This document shows positions 48,600-57,099 of a stretch of 64,000 bases of DNA, in pieces (position 1 is the stretch's first letter; the number at the start of each line of letters is the position of its first letter). Source of the DNA: Stenotrophomonas rhizophila (GTDB lineage Bacteria > Pseudomonadota > Gammaproteobacteria > Xanthomonadales > Xanthomonadaceae); NCBI RefSeq assembly GCF_003651185.1, contig NZ_RCDC01000006.1:248001-312000 (forward strand). Reading direction: 5' to 3'. The notes beneath the pieces were generated by a model. The model ran no database searches and had not been told where the DNA came from. It was given only the letters and a program-made list of their open reading frames with translations. The translations under genes were made by a program, and so were the position numbers.

Positions 48600-50264
48600 T
48601 TATTTCAGCGCCTTGAAGCGCAGGCGCTTCGGCGCGGCGTCGTCGCCCATGCGGCGGCGCTTGTCTTCTTCGTACTCGCGGTAGTTGCCCTGGAAGAACT
48701 CCACGTGCGAATCGCCTTCGAACGCCAGGATGTGGGTCGCGATGCGATCCAGGAACCAGCGGTCATGCGAAATCACGAAGGTGTTGCCCGGGAACTCCAG
48801 CAGCGCATCTTCCAGCGCACGCAGGGTTTCGATGTCCAGATCGTTGGACGGTTCATCGAGCAGCAGCACGTTGCCACCCTGCAGCAGGGTCTTGGCCATG
48901 TGCAGGCGGCCACGCTCACCACCGGACAGCGAGCCGACCAGCTTCTGCTGATCCTGGCCCTTGAAGTTGAAGCGGCCGATGTAAGCGCGCGACTGGATCT
49001 CCACACCGTTGATGTTGAGGATGTCCAGGCCGCCGGCGATTTCCTGGAAGACGTTGTGGTTGCCTTCCAGCGCGTCGCGGCTCTGATCCACGTAGGACAG
49101 CTTGACGGTCGGGCCGACCACGATCTCGCCGGTATCCGGCTTTTCCTGGCCGGTGATCATCTTGAACAGGGTCGACTTACCGGCACCGTTGGGGCCGATG
49201 ATGCCGACGATCGCGCCACCCGGAACCAGGAAGTTGAGGTTGTCGAACAGCAGGCGGTCACCGAACTTCTTGGAGACGTTCTTGAACTCCATCACCGCAT
49301 TGCCCAGGCGCTCGCCCGGCGGGATGAAGATTTCATTGGTCTCGTTGCGCTTCTGGTAATCCACCGACTGCAGCTCTTCCAGGCGGGCCAGACGGGCCTT
49401 GCCCTTGGTGCGGCCGCCCTTGGCGTTCTGGCGCGACCACTCCAGTTCCTTCTGGATCGCCTTCTGGCGGGACTTCTCCTGGTTGTCTTCCTGACGCAGG
49501 CGGTCGTCCTTCTGGGTCAGCCAGTCGGTGTAGTTGCCCTTCCACGGAATGCCGCGGCCGCGATCCAGTTCCAGGATCCACTCGGCGGCGTTGTCCAGGA
49601 AGTAGCGATCATGGGTGACGGCCACGACGGTGCCGGTGTAGCGGGCCAGGAACTGCTCCAGCCATTCCACGGACTCGGCGTCCAGATGGTTGGTCGGTTC
49701 ATCGAGCAGCAGCATGTCCGGCTTCTGCAACAGCAGGCGGCACAGCGCCACACGGCGCTTTTCACCACCGGACAGGGTGCCCACGATGGCTTCCCACGGC
49801 GGCAGGCGCAGCGCATCGGCGGCCACGTCCAGCTGGTTTTCCAGGGTATGTGCATCGCCTGCGGCGAGGATCGCCTCCAGGCGCTCCTGCTCCTTGGCCA
49901 GCTTGTCGAAGTCCGCGCCTTCCTCGGCATAGGCCAGGTAGACGGCGTCCAGCTGGGCCTGGGCCTGCAGCACTTCGCCCACGCCTTCCTCGACCGATTC
50001 ACGCACGGTCTTGGTCGGGTCCAGTTCCGGTTCCTGGGCCAGGTAGCCGACCTTGATGCCGGCCTGCGGGCGGGCTTCGCCCTCGAAATCGGTGTCCACG
50101 CCGGCCATGATCTTGAGCACCGTCGACTTGCCGGAGCCGTTCAGGCCCAACAGGCCGATCTTGGCACCCGGGAAGAACGACAGCGAGATGTCCTTGATGA
50201 TCTGCCGCTTGGGCGGGACCACCTTGCTGACGCGGTTCATGGTGTAGATGTATTGCGAGGACAT
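48600..50264 (-). CDS. ettA: Energy-dependent translational throttle protein EttA (ABC-F)
   Basis: A 554-residue ABC-F ATPase that binds the ribosomal E site and gates the first steps of elongation according to ATP level. It starts at MSSQYIYTMNRVSKVVPPKRQIIKDIS. Two ABC domains are complete: Walker A GLNGSGKST and GPNGAGKST; signatures LSGGEKRR and LSGGERGR; Walker B LLLDEPTNHLD and LLLDEPSNDLD. The linker carries the arm (DWLTQKDDRLRQEDNQEKSRQ and KGGRTKGKARLARLEEL). The C-terminal FQGNYREYEEDKRRRMG is typical of EttA. The leader contains no obvious coding region. Confidence 0.97.
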   Translation of the reverse strand: MSSQYIYTMNRVSKVVPPKRQIIKDISLSFFPGAKIGLLGLNGSGKSTVLKIMAGVDTDFEGEARPQAGIKVGYLAQEPELDPTKTVRESVEEGVGEVLQAQAQLDAVYLAYAEEGADFDKLAKEQERLEAILAAGDAHTLENQLDVAADALRLPPWEAIVGTLSGGEKRRVALCRLLLQKPDMLLLDEPTNHLDAESVEWLEQFLARYTGTVVAVTHDRYFLDNAAEWILELDRGRGIPWKGNYTDWLTQKDDRLRQEDNQEKSRQKAIQKELEWSRQNAKGGRTKGKARLARLEELQSVDYQKRNETNEIFIPPGERLGNAVMEFKNVSKKFGDRLLFDNLNFLVPGGAIVGIIGPNGAGKSTLFKMITGQEKPDTGEIVVGPTVKLSYVDQSRDALEGNHNVFQEIAGGLDILNINGVEIQSRAYIGRFNFKGQDQQKLVGSLSGGERGRLHMAKTLLQGGNVLLLDEPSNDLDIETLRALEDALLEFPGNTFVISHDRWFLDRIATHILAFEGDSHVEFFQGNYREYEEDKRRRMGDDAAPKRLRFKALK

Positions 50265-50422
50265 GAGGTCTCCGAAGGCGCAACCCTGCGCCCGTTCCGG
50301 ACGGAACAGGAACAGATGGAAGAAAAGGATGCCCCGATTATAGCCGGAAGCGATCAGTGCCGCCGGGAGCCACGAGCCCCGGGGCTTGCCGCCGCCTGAA
50401 TGCGGGGTCAAAGCCCTTGAAT

Positions 50423-50437
50423 TGGAAACCGTTTCCA
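50423..50437. promoter_or_regulatory. 15-bp perfect palindrome between ettA and the RcnB-like gene
   Basis: TGGAAAC C GTTTCCA is a perfect palindrome 63 bp upstream of the RcnB-like start and about 160 bp from the ettA start. It has the look of a LacI-type or other dimeric regulator site. No regulator gene is adjacent. Confidence 0.45.
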
Positions 50438-50500
50438 GCCGGAGACCGTTCAGACGGCGTGCGCATGATGGAGCCATCAATCCACCAAGCGAGGCCAATC

Positions 50501-50977
50501 ATGCGCATGAATCGATTTGTGGTCGGGGCCGTTGCCTCGCTGCTGGCCTTGGGCACCGTGGCCCCGGCCTTCGCCGATGACCATCGTGGCCGCGGTCACG
50601 ACCGCCGGGAGTGGCGTGATGACCGTCGTGACAACCGCCACGATCGCCATGACCGGCACGATCGTCATGACCGTCGCGAGGTCCGCCACGACCGCCGTTA
50701 CGACCATCGCTACGACAACCGTGGTTACTACCGTCCGGGCCCGCCGCCGCCGCGTGTGGTCTATCGCCCGGCCCCGGGGTATGGCTCCTACGGCTGGGCG
50801 CGTGGCCACCGCTACCGTGAGTACTACGGCGGCCCGGTCTACGTGGTCAACGATTACAGCCGCTATTCGGTGCGCCGCCCGCCGCGTGACCACCAGTGGA
50901 TCCGCGATGATCGCGGCAACCTGCTGCTGGTCGCCATCGCCACCGGGATCATTGCGGACTACGTGATCAACCGGTAA
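50501..50977 (+). CDS. RcnB-like periplasmic His/Arg/Asp-rich protein
   Basis: A 158-residue protein with a signal peptide (NRFVVGAVASLLALGTVAPAFA-D). The mature N-terminal half is strongly enriched in Asp, Arg and His (repeats of DRHDRHDRHDRR), followed by a Tyr/Pro-rich middle (YRPGPPPPRVVYRPAPGYG). The C-terminal RcnB-like domain reads RDHQWIRDDRGNLLLVAIATGIIADYVIN, the conserved W-xxxGxxxLLxxxxTGxI pattern. RcnB in E. coli is a periplasmic factor of nickel/cobalt homeostasis; metal binding here is inference. The first of two ATG codons is chosen for its distance from GAGG. It is a single gene ending at a 15-bp stem-loop. Confidence 0.85.
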   Translation: MRMNRFVVGAVASLLALGTVAPAFADDHRGRGHDRREWRDDRRDNRHDRHDRHDRHDRREVRHDRRYDHRYDNRGYYRPGPPPPRVVYRPAPGYGSYGWARGHRYREYYGGPVYVVNDYSRYSVRRPPRDHQWIRDDRGNLLLVAIATGIIADYVINR

Positions 50978-50986
50978 GCAGGATGA

Positions 50987-51019
50987 CAAGAAGGCGCATC
51001 CGGTGGATGCGCCTTCTTG
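50987..51019. terminator. Perfect 15-bp stem-loop between RcnB-like gene and tpsA
   Basis: CAAGAAGGCGCATCC (50987-51001) pairs perfectly with GGATGCGCCTTCTTG (51005-51019) around a GGT loop. It separates the convergent RcnB-like and tpsA genes and may serve both, though T tracts are short. Confidence 0.75.
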
Positions 51020-51036
51020 CTATCGCACGCCGGCGA

Positions 51037-54000
51037 TCATTCCGGCGGCTGGCGCAGGCAACCTCCGCGCAGGGACGTGCAGCGATCCTCGACGGGACGG
51101 ATGGCCGCTTCGCTCAGGCGGTACAGCGGCGGGGTGGATGGCTCTGCCAATGGGATCACCGCGAGCGCAGGTAGATTGGCCGCGACCTCGCGCGCCACCT
51201 GCCGTGCCTGTTCTGGCCACACTCCAACGATGTCCAGCGTACCGGGGCGGTAGCGGATGTCGTAGTTGCCCAAGCGGGCACCCTGCGCATCGCCGGCGTG
51301 GATCGCATAGCGGCCGGGGCGCGCACCGGCATCATCCCCCTCGATGCGCAACACAACACTGTCGATGGCATCGCCGGTGAGCAGCCCTTCGGCGGTATGG
51401 CCATTCAGTACAGCGATCTGGCCGATGTTGCTGCGGGCATCGTTGGCGGTGATGGTCAATCCGGCCTTGCCGATGGACAGCACGCCGTTGACGTAGGTGA
51501 TGTCGTAGTTGGACAAGCCGTTGCCGTCGGCGTTGCTGGCGGTGATGGTGTAGTTGCCGACGTTGGCACTAGCGCTGGCTCCGGAGCTCGCCAGATCGAC
51601 CTTGCCCACCGTATCACCATGGAGCAGACCATCGACGTTGTAACCGGCCAGGCCGCCGGTTTGCCCATACGTCCTGCTGCCATCATTGGCGGTGATGGTC
51701 AATCCGGCCTTGCCGATGCTCAGGACGCCGTCGACATAGGTGATGTCGTAGTTGGACAGACCGGTGCCGTCGGCGTTGCTGACGGTGATGGCGTAGCCGC
51801 CGACGTTGGCTGTCGCCGACGCGCCATTGCTGCCCAGTGCGACCGAAGAAACGGCATCGCTATTGAGCAGGCCATCTACGCTGTAGCCGGCCAGGACGAG
51901 GCTCTGGCCATAGGTCTTGCTGCCACTATCGGCGGTGATGGTCAGCCCGGCTTTGCCGATGCTCAGGATCCCGTCGACATAGGTGATGTCGTAGTTCGAC
52001 AGCCCCGTGCCATCCGCGTTGCTGGCGGCGATCAGGTAGTTGCCGACGTTGGCCGTCGCCACCATGCCGGTGGATACCAGATCTACTGAAGACACGGTGT
52101 CGCCGTTGACCAGACCATGGCTGCCAAAGCCGTCGAGGCCACCGGACTGGCCATAGGTCTTGCCGCCGTTGTTGGCGGTGATCGTCAGTGCCCGTGGATC
52201 CACCTGCAGGGTGCCATCGATGAAGCGCAGTGCATAGCCGGCCTGCGAGCTGTCGAGTGATCCCTTTCCGACCCACAGCGCATAGGGTGTGGTGGACACA
52301 TTGGCCATCGCAGTGGAGCCGGCTGAGGTGATCAACGGAGCGCCACCCAATACGCCGCCGATCCGATCCGCTTCATAAGCGCCGGCTACGCCCTGCATCG
52401 CCCCGCTCACGATGTAAGCCTGGCTCAGATCGACGGTATCGCCATAGATCTTGCTCAGGTTTGCACCGGTGACGGTCAAAAGAGGCTGGTAAGCGAACAG
52501 GTAGCGGTTGCCGCTGGCCGTTGGCGTTGCGAATGCCGGGGTGTTCCAGAGTGCGGTATTGCCGCTGTCGAGGCCATTGAACTGGTGGTTCAGCATTGGG
52601 CTGTCGAGGAAGATGCGCCACTGGCCATTGCCGCCGCTGACATCGAGTGCGGTAGAGCCAACGTCATTGACGAAGCGACCCGCTGTTGCGAGGTCGATTG
52701 TGTCGGCACGGATCATGCCGGTGAGGCGCAGCTCGCCATCGCTGCTGGCGCGCAGTGCACCCGTCGTGACGGAGCCCAATCTCAGCGCGTTGGCGGCGTT
52801 GATAGCGATATCGCGGCCAGACAGATCGACTGCTCCAGTGAAATGGTTGCCGGCATCTTTCAACGCGATATCCGCGCCATTGGCATTGAACGAAGACGCG
52901 CCGCCTACCCGGAATGCATCGGCTTGGGTAATGCCGCCGGTATCCACGTCGACCGATAGATTTCCGGTAACGTGGAGGCTCGAGCCCAGCGCGGTGAGGT
53001 TGGCATCGATGTTCAGATGACTCAACGCGCCAGCCCCCCCGACCGCGCCTGCGATACCCACCTGCCCGCCGGCGTTGATGTCCAACGCGTGCGTCCCGTC
53101 GACCGTGCCACCGAACGCGACGCTGCGACCGGCGGCGAGCGCCACATCACGATCCAGCCGCACCGCGCCGGCGTACTCCTGATCCTCGTCGGTGGTGACG
53201 TCGCCGCGCAGGGCGATCGTGTCCGCCGTTGCACGCAGGTTGCGTGCATCGACGGTGCCCAGCGGCAGGGTGTTGGCAGCACGGATCGTGATGTCACGAC
53301 CGGCAAGTGCGACTGAGCCGGCGAACTGGTTGCCCGCGTGGGTCAGCGTGATGTCGCCGATGCCTGCAGCGAGCGTGCTGGCGCCGCCGACCATCAACGC
53401 GCCCGTCTGCGTGATCGCGCCCCCATTCGAGCGCGCATCCAACGCACCGGCAAGCGTCATGGCGCCGAGGTTGAGCGCACCGTGGCTGGTCGCGGCCAAC
53501 GAGGACGCAGACACGCCGCCGAACGCCAGCGCATTTCGATCCGTGATCGCCACCGCGCCGGCACCGACGAGGTCGATCTCGCCTCCGAAATCGTTGTCGG
53601 TTCGCGTCAGGGTGATCGCGCCGCCGTTCGTCGCCAGGCGCGTGTCGCCCGTGACCTGGAACGCAGCCGACTGGGTGATGCCATCCCTGTCGCTCGCAAG
53701 CGACAGGGTGCCACCGCCGTTGCCGTCGTCGATGGTCAGCGCACCGCCGATCACGATCCGCGCTGCATCGGCATCCAGCCCGGCGAGCGCATGGCTGCCG
53801 CCGACCGCGCCCCCGAAGCGTATGTCGCCGTCGCCGGCGCGCGCGGTCAGGGTATGCCGGCCACTGGCGGTCGAGTCGACTGTGCCGGTGAACGCAATGT
53901 CGCCCGACGCGCTGTCCAGCGCGGTGTCGGCATCGAGCACAACGCTGCCCCGATAGGTCTGGTCACCCGAGGTGGTCATGGCGGGCGCCAGGTGGATCGT

Positions 54001-57000
54001 CGTCGCCTGCGCATCGAGGCTGGCCGCGTCCACCTGGCCGAGCACCAGGGTATTGCTGTCGCGGAGCGCGACGTTGCGACCGCGCATGTGGACCCGACCA
54101 CTGAAGTCGTTGCCGGCGCCGCGCAGATCCATGTCGCGACCCGCATCGAGGGTCGTTGTGCCGCCTGCATCGATGCGGCCACCGGTCTGCACGATGTCCA
54201 CGCCGCTCGACAGCGCGAGCGCGCCCGCCGCGGAGGCATCGGCTCCGAGCACCAGACCGTTCGCGCCATACAGGGACACGGCACCGCCGCCGAGTGTGTG
54301 GCCCAGGGCCAATGCGCCGGTCTCCGAGCGCAGGGTCAAGCGCCCCATGCCCGTGTTGACAGCGGTGGCGAGTTCCAGAGTGCCGCCTGCGAGATCGACA
54401 CTGCTTCCAGCGCCGCTGGCGAGGTCGACGACCCGCAGGGTGTCCTGGCCGCGCAGGACCACGCCTGCACCGGCGCGCGCGCCCACATCGCCGCCGAAGC
54501 GGTTGCCGGCATGTGCCACTGCGATCGCGCCGACGGCATCGAAGGATGCGACCGCTGCGACGACGAGTGCGCCGGCCTGGCCGATCGCCGCGCCGCTGTC
54601 CGCAGTGAGGCTGCCGCCGACGCGGCCGGCACCGAACACGAGGCCGCCGGTGCCTGCATGCGCGCCCAGGTCGCCGTCGATGTCGAAGGTCCCCAGGGAA
54701 AGCGCGCTGCCGGTCAGCGTGGCATCACCCGCGACCCTCGCGTCGGCCAGCGTCAGTCCGGCCACGCTGGTCGCGCGCAGGCTGTCCACGTCGATCCCTT
54801 CAAGCGTCAGCGCCGAGGCGGCATCGACGATCGCAGCGCCGCCATCGAGCGACAGCACGCCGCCGAAGCGGTTGGACGCATTGGCCAGGGTGATGTTGCC
54901 ATTCGCCACGAAGCGGGCGTTGCCTCCGATGTCGTAGGCGCCCTGCTGGGTGTACGCGCTGCCGCTGTCCACGGTCAGCGTATTGGCCACGCGGATGCCG
55001 CGGGCGGACACCGTCGCGCCCTTGAGCGCCAGCGACTGCAGACGACGGGACGCACCGGCATCGGCGCCCAGCAAGACCCCGTTGAGGGCGGCGAGTGTCA
55101 GCTGGCCGCGGGCGTCGGTTTCCGCGTCGAGGGCACCGGTCACGGCGATCGAGCCGCCCGTGCTGCGCACCGTGTAGTTTCCGCTGCGCACCCCGGTCAC
55201 GCCGAATGCGATGTTGCCCGCGGTGGTGAGGTTGCCACCGATCGTCGTCAGGTCGCGGACACCACGTGTATCGAACGACGACAGCGCAGTCGCGCCGCCG
55301 ATGTTGCCCGCGAATGTCGACCAGCGGCCGGTGACGCCGAGTGCGTACGCGCCATCCACGCGACCGCCGAAGTCGACGGCGCCGACGGTACTGGTCAACT
55401 GCGTGTCGCGCTCGAGCAGCAGATCGCCACCGTAGAACTGGTAGCCCGCCGTGGTGACCGGTCCGGACAGCCGCAGTTGCGGCGCCCTCGCAAACAGGGC
55501 GCCGACGTTCAACGTGCCGAAGCGCAGCATCGCGGCGTCGCTGATGTACGCGTTGTTTCCGCCCAGCGACACGATGCCGCCGAAGGCATTGCCGGGGTTG
55601 TCGAATCGGATGTCGCCGTTGGCCTGCAGCGTTGTCGCGCCTGCCACACGCAGCGCGCCCGTCTGGAAGATGGCGCCAGTCGACGTCGCCGACAGCGCGC
55701 CACGGACGCTGCCGCCGCCGAAGCTGAGTGCGCTGGACACCGCCGGGCCTGAGGTGGTCGCGTCGAGGCTGCCTACATCCAGCTGCCCCAGTGTGAGAGC
55801 ACCGGTATTGCGGATGCGGGCATCGCCACCCGAGGTGAGGCTGACCGCGCCCCCGAACCCGTTGTTCGGGTTGGTCAGGGTGATCGCATTGCCGCCGGTG
55901 TTGATCGTGCTGGTGCCGCCCACGTTGAGCGGTGCGACCTGCTCCAGCGCGATGCTGTTGCCCACCACCAGATTGCCCTGCACGGTGCCGCCAAGGTTAC
56001 CGATGCGGTTGCTGGGTGACCCCAGCGTCACGTTCCGCAGGGGGCCGGCAAACTGCAGGGTCCCGGCCGACAGGGTTCCGGAGTTCTGGGTGACATCACC
56101 TTCGGCGTACAGCGTGGTGACACCGGCACTGACGTTGCCGGTCTGCACGATGCCCCCGCCGTGGGCCTGTACCACCAGGCTGCCATCGTTGCCCAAGACA
56201 CTGCTGGCGGTGACCACGCCGCCCAGGTTGATCAGGGACGGCAGCAGGCCCGGCGCTACCGCCGCCTGCAGGTTGATCGCCCCGGCCTGCAGGGTGCCGG
56301 TGTTGTGGATGGCGCTGTTGCCGAACGCAGTGGCGGGGGAATTGCTGATGCTGGCCAAGTAGACGCTGATGCCGGTGCCGGGCTCGTAGAGCTGCAGCCG
56401 TACCGGGTTGCCCGCCATCAGGTTGATCTGCGCGGCCTGGATGCTGCCGCCATTGGTGACCGCCGCGCCCAGCAGCGATATCGATCCGTTGGTCGCGGTC
56501 AGGTTGCCCAGGTTGATGATCTGCGCACCGGTCTGGGCACTGCCCTGGAAATCGTAGACGTCATTGGCCACGCCTCCGTCCAGCGCCATCGTGCTGGCCA
56601 CCAGGCCGCCGACGTTGGCGCTGGATCCTGAGCTGAACATGATCCCGGCCGGATTGATCAGGAACACCTGGCCGTTGCCGTTGAGCAGGCCGGCGATGGT
56701 GCTCGGCGTACCAGAATTGATCTTGTTGACGGTGACCGCGCTGCTACCGGGCACCACGAAGTTCACGGTACCGGTACTGCTGATGTCGAAGCTGTTCCAG
56801 TCAATCAGCGCCTTGGTCGATGTCTGGTTGACGGTGAGCGCATCGACACCGGAGGGGGTGATGTTGCCAGCTCCTGTGGTCCAGATGCCGCCGGTGGGCA
56901 GGGTCGCGGCAAGCCCGGCCGGCGCCCATAGCGCCAGCAGCAGCGGCAGCCAGAGTGGGCGCAGTGCCGGCTGCCGCTGCGAGGACAGGGCAGCACCGGA

Positions 57001-57087
57001 ACCGGCCACGCTGCCACTGGCCAGCTCCGAAGCAACCTGGACGCGGCCCAACGCACGATTGAAGACAAGGCGATAGATACGATTCAT
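51037..57087 (-). CDS. Filamentous hemagglutinin/HMW1-like TpsA adhesin
   Basis: A 2016-residue exoprotein of a type Vb two-partner system. It begins with an ESPR (MNRIYRLVFNRALGRVQVASELAS) and a signal core (LWLPLLLALWAPAGLA). The TPS secretion domain (about 62-330) has TTGAGNITPSGVDALTVNQTS, IDWNSFDIS and the NPxGI-type motif FLINPAGIMFSSG. The long beta-helix body repeats blocks such as GDQTYRGSVVLDADTALDS and LDATTSGPAVSSALSF. From about 1620 come four to five MBG/YDG modules (LTITANDGSxTYGQ) of 81 residues. The C-terminus ends DRCTSLRGGCLRQPPE, with the only two cysteines of the protein (C2003, C2010), resembling the HMW1 anchoring loop. Twelve base pairs downstream of the tpsB stop. The ligand is unknown. 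Confidence 0.93.
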   Translation of the reverse strand: MNRIYRLVFNRALGRVQVASELASGSVAGSGAALSSQRQPALRPLWLPLLLALWAPAGLAATLPTGGIWTTGAGNITPSGVDALTVNQTSTKALIDWNSFDISSTGTVNFVVPGSSAVTVNKINSGTPSTIAGLLNGNGQVFLINPAGIMFSSGSSANVGGLVASTMALDGGVANDVYDFQGSAQTGAQIINLGNLTATNGSISLLGAAVTNGGSIQAAQINLMAGNPVRLQLYEPGTGISVYLASISNSPATAFGNSAIHNTGTLQAGAINLQAAVAPGLLPSLINLGGVVTASSVLGNDGSLVVQAHGGGIVQTGNVSAGVTTLYAEGDVTQNSGTLSAGTLQFAGPLRNVTLGSPSNRIGNLGGTVQGNLVVGNSIALEQVAPLNVGGTSTINTGGNAITLTNPNNGFGGAVSLTSGGDARIRNTGALTLGQLDVGSLDATTSGPAVSSALSFGGGSVRGALSATSTGAIFQTGALRVAGATTLQANGDIRFDNPGNAFGGIVSLGGNNAYISDAAMLRFGTLNVGALFARAPQLRLSGPVTTAGYQFYGGDLLLERDTQLTSTVGAVDFGGRVDGAYALGVTGRWSTFAGNIGGATALSSFDTRGVRDLTTIGGNLTTAGNIAFGVTGVRSGNYTVRSTGGSIAVTGALDAETDARGQLTLAALNGVLLGADAGASRRLQSLALKGATVSARGIRVANTLTVDSGSAYTQQGAYDIGGNARFVANGNITLANASNRFGGVLSLDGGAAIVDAASALTLEGIDVDSLRATSVAGLTLADARVAGDATLTGSALSLGTFDIDGDLGAHAGTGGLVFGAGRVGGSLTADSGAAIGQAGALVVAAVASFDAVGAIAVAHAGNRFGGDVGARAGAGVVLRGQDTLRVVDLASGAGSSVDLAGGTLELATAVNTGMGRLTLRSETGALALGHTLGGGAVSLYGANGLVLGADASAAGALALSSGVDIVQTGGRIDAGGTTTLDAGRDMDLRGAGNDFSGRVHMRGRNVALRDSNTLVLGQVDAASLDAQATTIHLAPAMTTSGDQTYRGSVVLDADTALDSASGDIAFTGTVDSTASGRHTLTARAGDGDIRFGGAVGGSHALAGLDADAARIVIGGALTIDDGNGGGTLSLASDRDGITQSAAFQVTGDTRLATNGGAITLTRTDNDFGGEIDLVGAGAVAITDRNALAFGGVSASSLAATSHGALNLGAMTLAGALDARSNGGAITQTGALMVGGASTLAAGIGDITLTHAGNQFAGSVALAGRDITIRAANTLPLGTVDARNLRATADTIALRGDVTTDEDQEYAGAVRLDRDVALAAGRSVAFGGTVDGTHALDINAGGQVGIAGAVGGAGALSHLNIDANLTALGSSLHVTGNLSVDVDTGGITQADAFRVGGASSFNANGADIALKDAGNHFTGAVDLSGRDIAINAANALRLGSVTTGALRASSDGELRLTGMIRADTIDLATAGRFVNDVGSTALDVSGGNGQWRIFLDSPMLNHQFNGLDSGNTALWNTPAFATPTASGNRYLFAYQPLLTVTGANLSKIYGDTVDLSQAYIVSGAMQGVAGAYEADRIGGVLGGAPLITSAGSTAMANVSTTPYALWVGKGSLDSSQAGYALRFIDGTLQVDPRALTITANNGGKTYGQSGGLDGFGSHGLVNGDTVSSVDLVSTGMVATANVGNYLIAASNADGTGLSNYDITYVDGILSIGKAGLTITADSGSKTYGQSLVLAGYSVDGLLNSDAVSSVALGSNGASATANVGGYAITVSNADGTGLSNYDITYVDGVLSIGKAGLTITANDGSRTYGQTGGLAGYNVDGLLHGDTVGKVDLASSGASASANVGNYTITASNADGNGLSNYDITYVNGVLSIGKAGLTITANDARSNIGQIAVLNGHTAEGLLTGDAIDSVVLRIEGDDAGARPGRYAIHAGDAQGARLGNYDIRYRPGTLDIVGVWPEQARQVAREVAANLPALAVIPLAEPSTPPLYRLSEAAIRPVEDRCTSLRGGCLRQPPE
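51220..52200 (-). repeat. Tandem 243-bp MBG/YDG repeats in tpsA
   Basis: The sequence GATGGTCAATCCGGCCTTG and close variants recur at 51451, 51694, 51937 and 52180 with an exact 243-bp period (81 residues). Each unit encodes LTITA-KTYGQ to NYDITYVDGVLSIGKAG. The copy nearest the 3' end is degenerate (LTITANDARSNIG). Confidence 0.9.
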
Positions 57088-57099
57088 GGTCTGTGGTCC

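Noticed and set aside
51220..52200. Possible CRISPR or satellite-like array
   Set aside because: The 243-bp repeats are in frame within tpsA and encode a known protein module, without short repeats and unique spacers.
53338..55752. An 804-codon plus-strand frame opposite tpsA
   Set aside because: Shadow of the repetitive adhesin on the other strand; composition is Arg/Gly/Ala-biased and no motif is seen.
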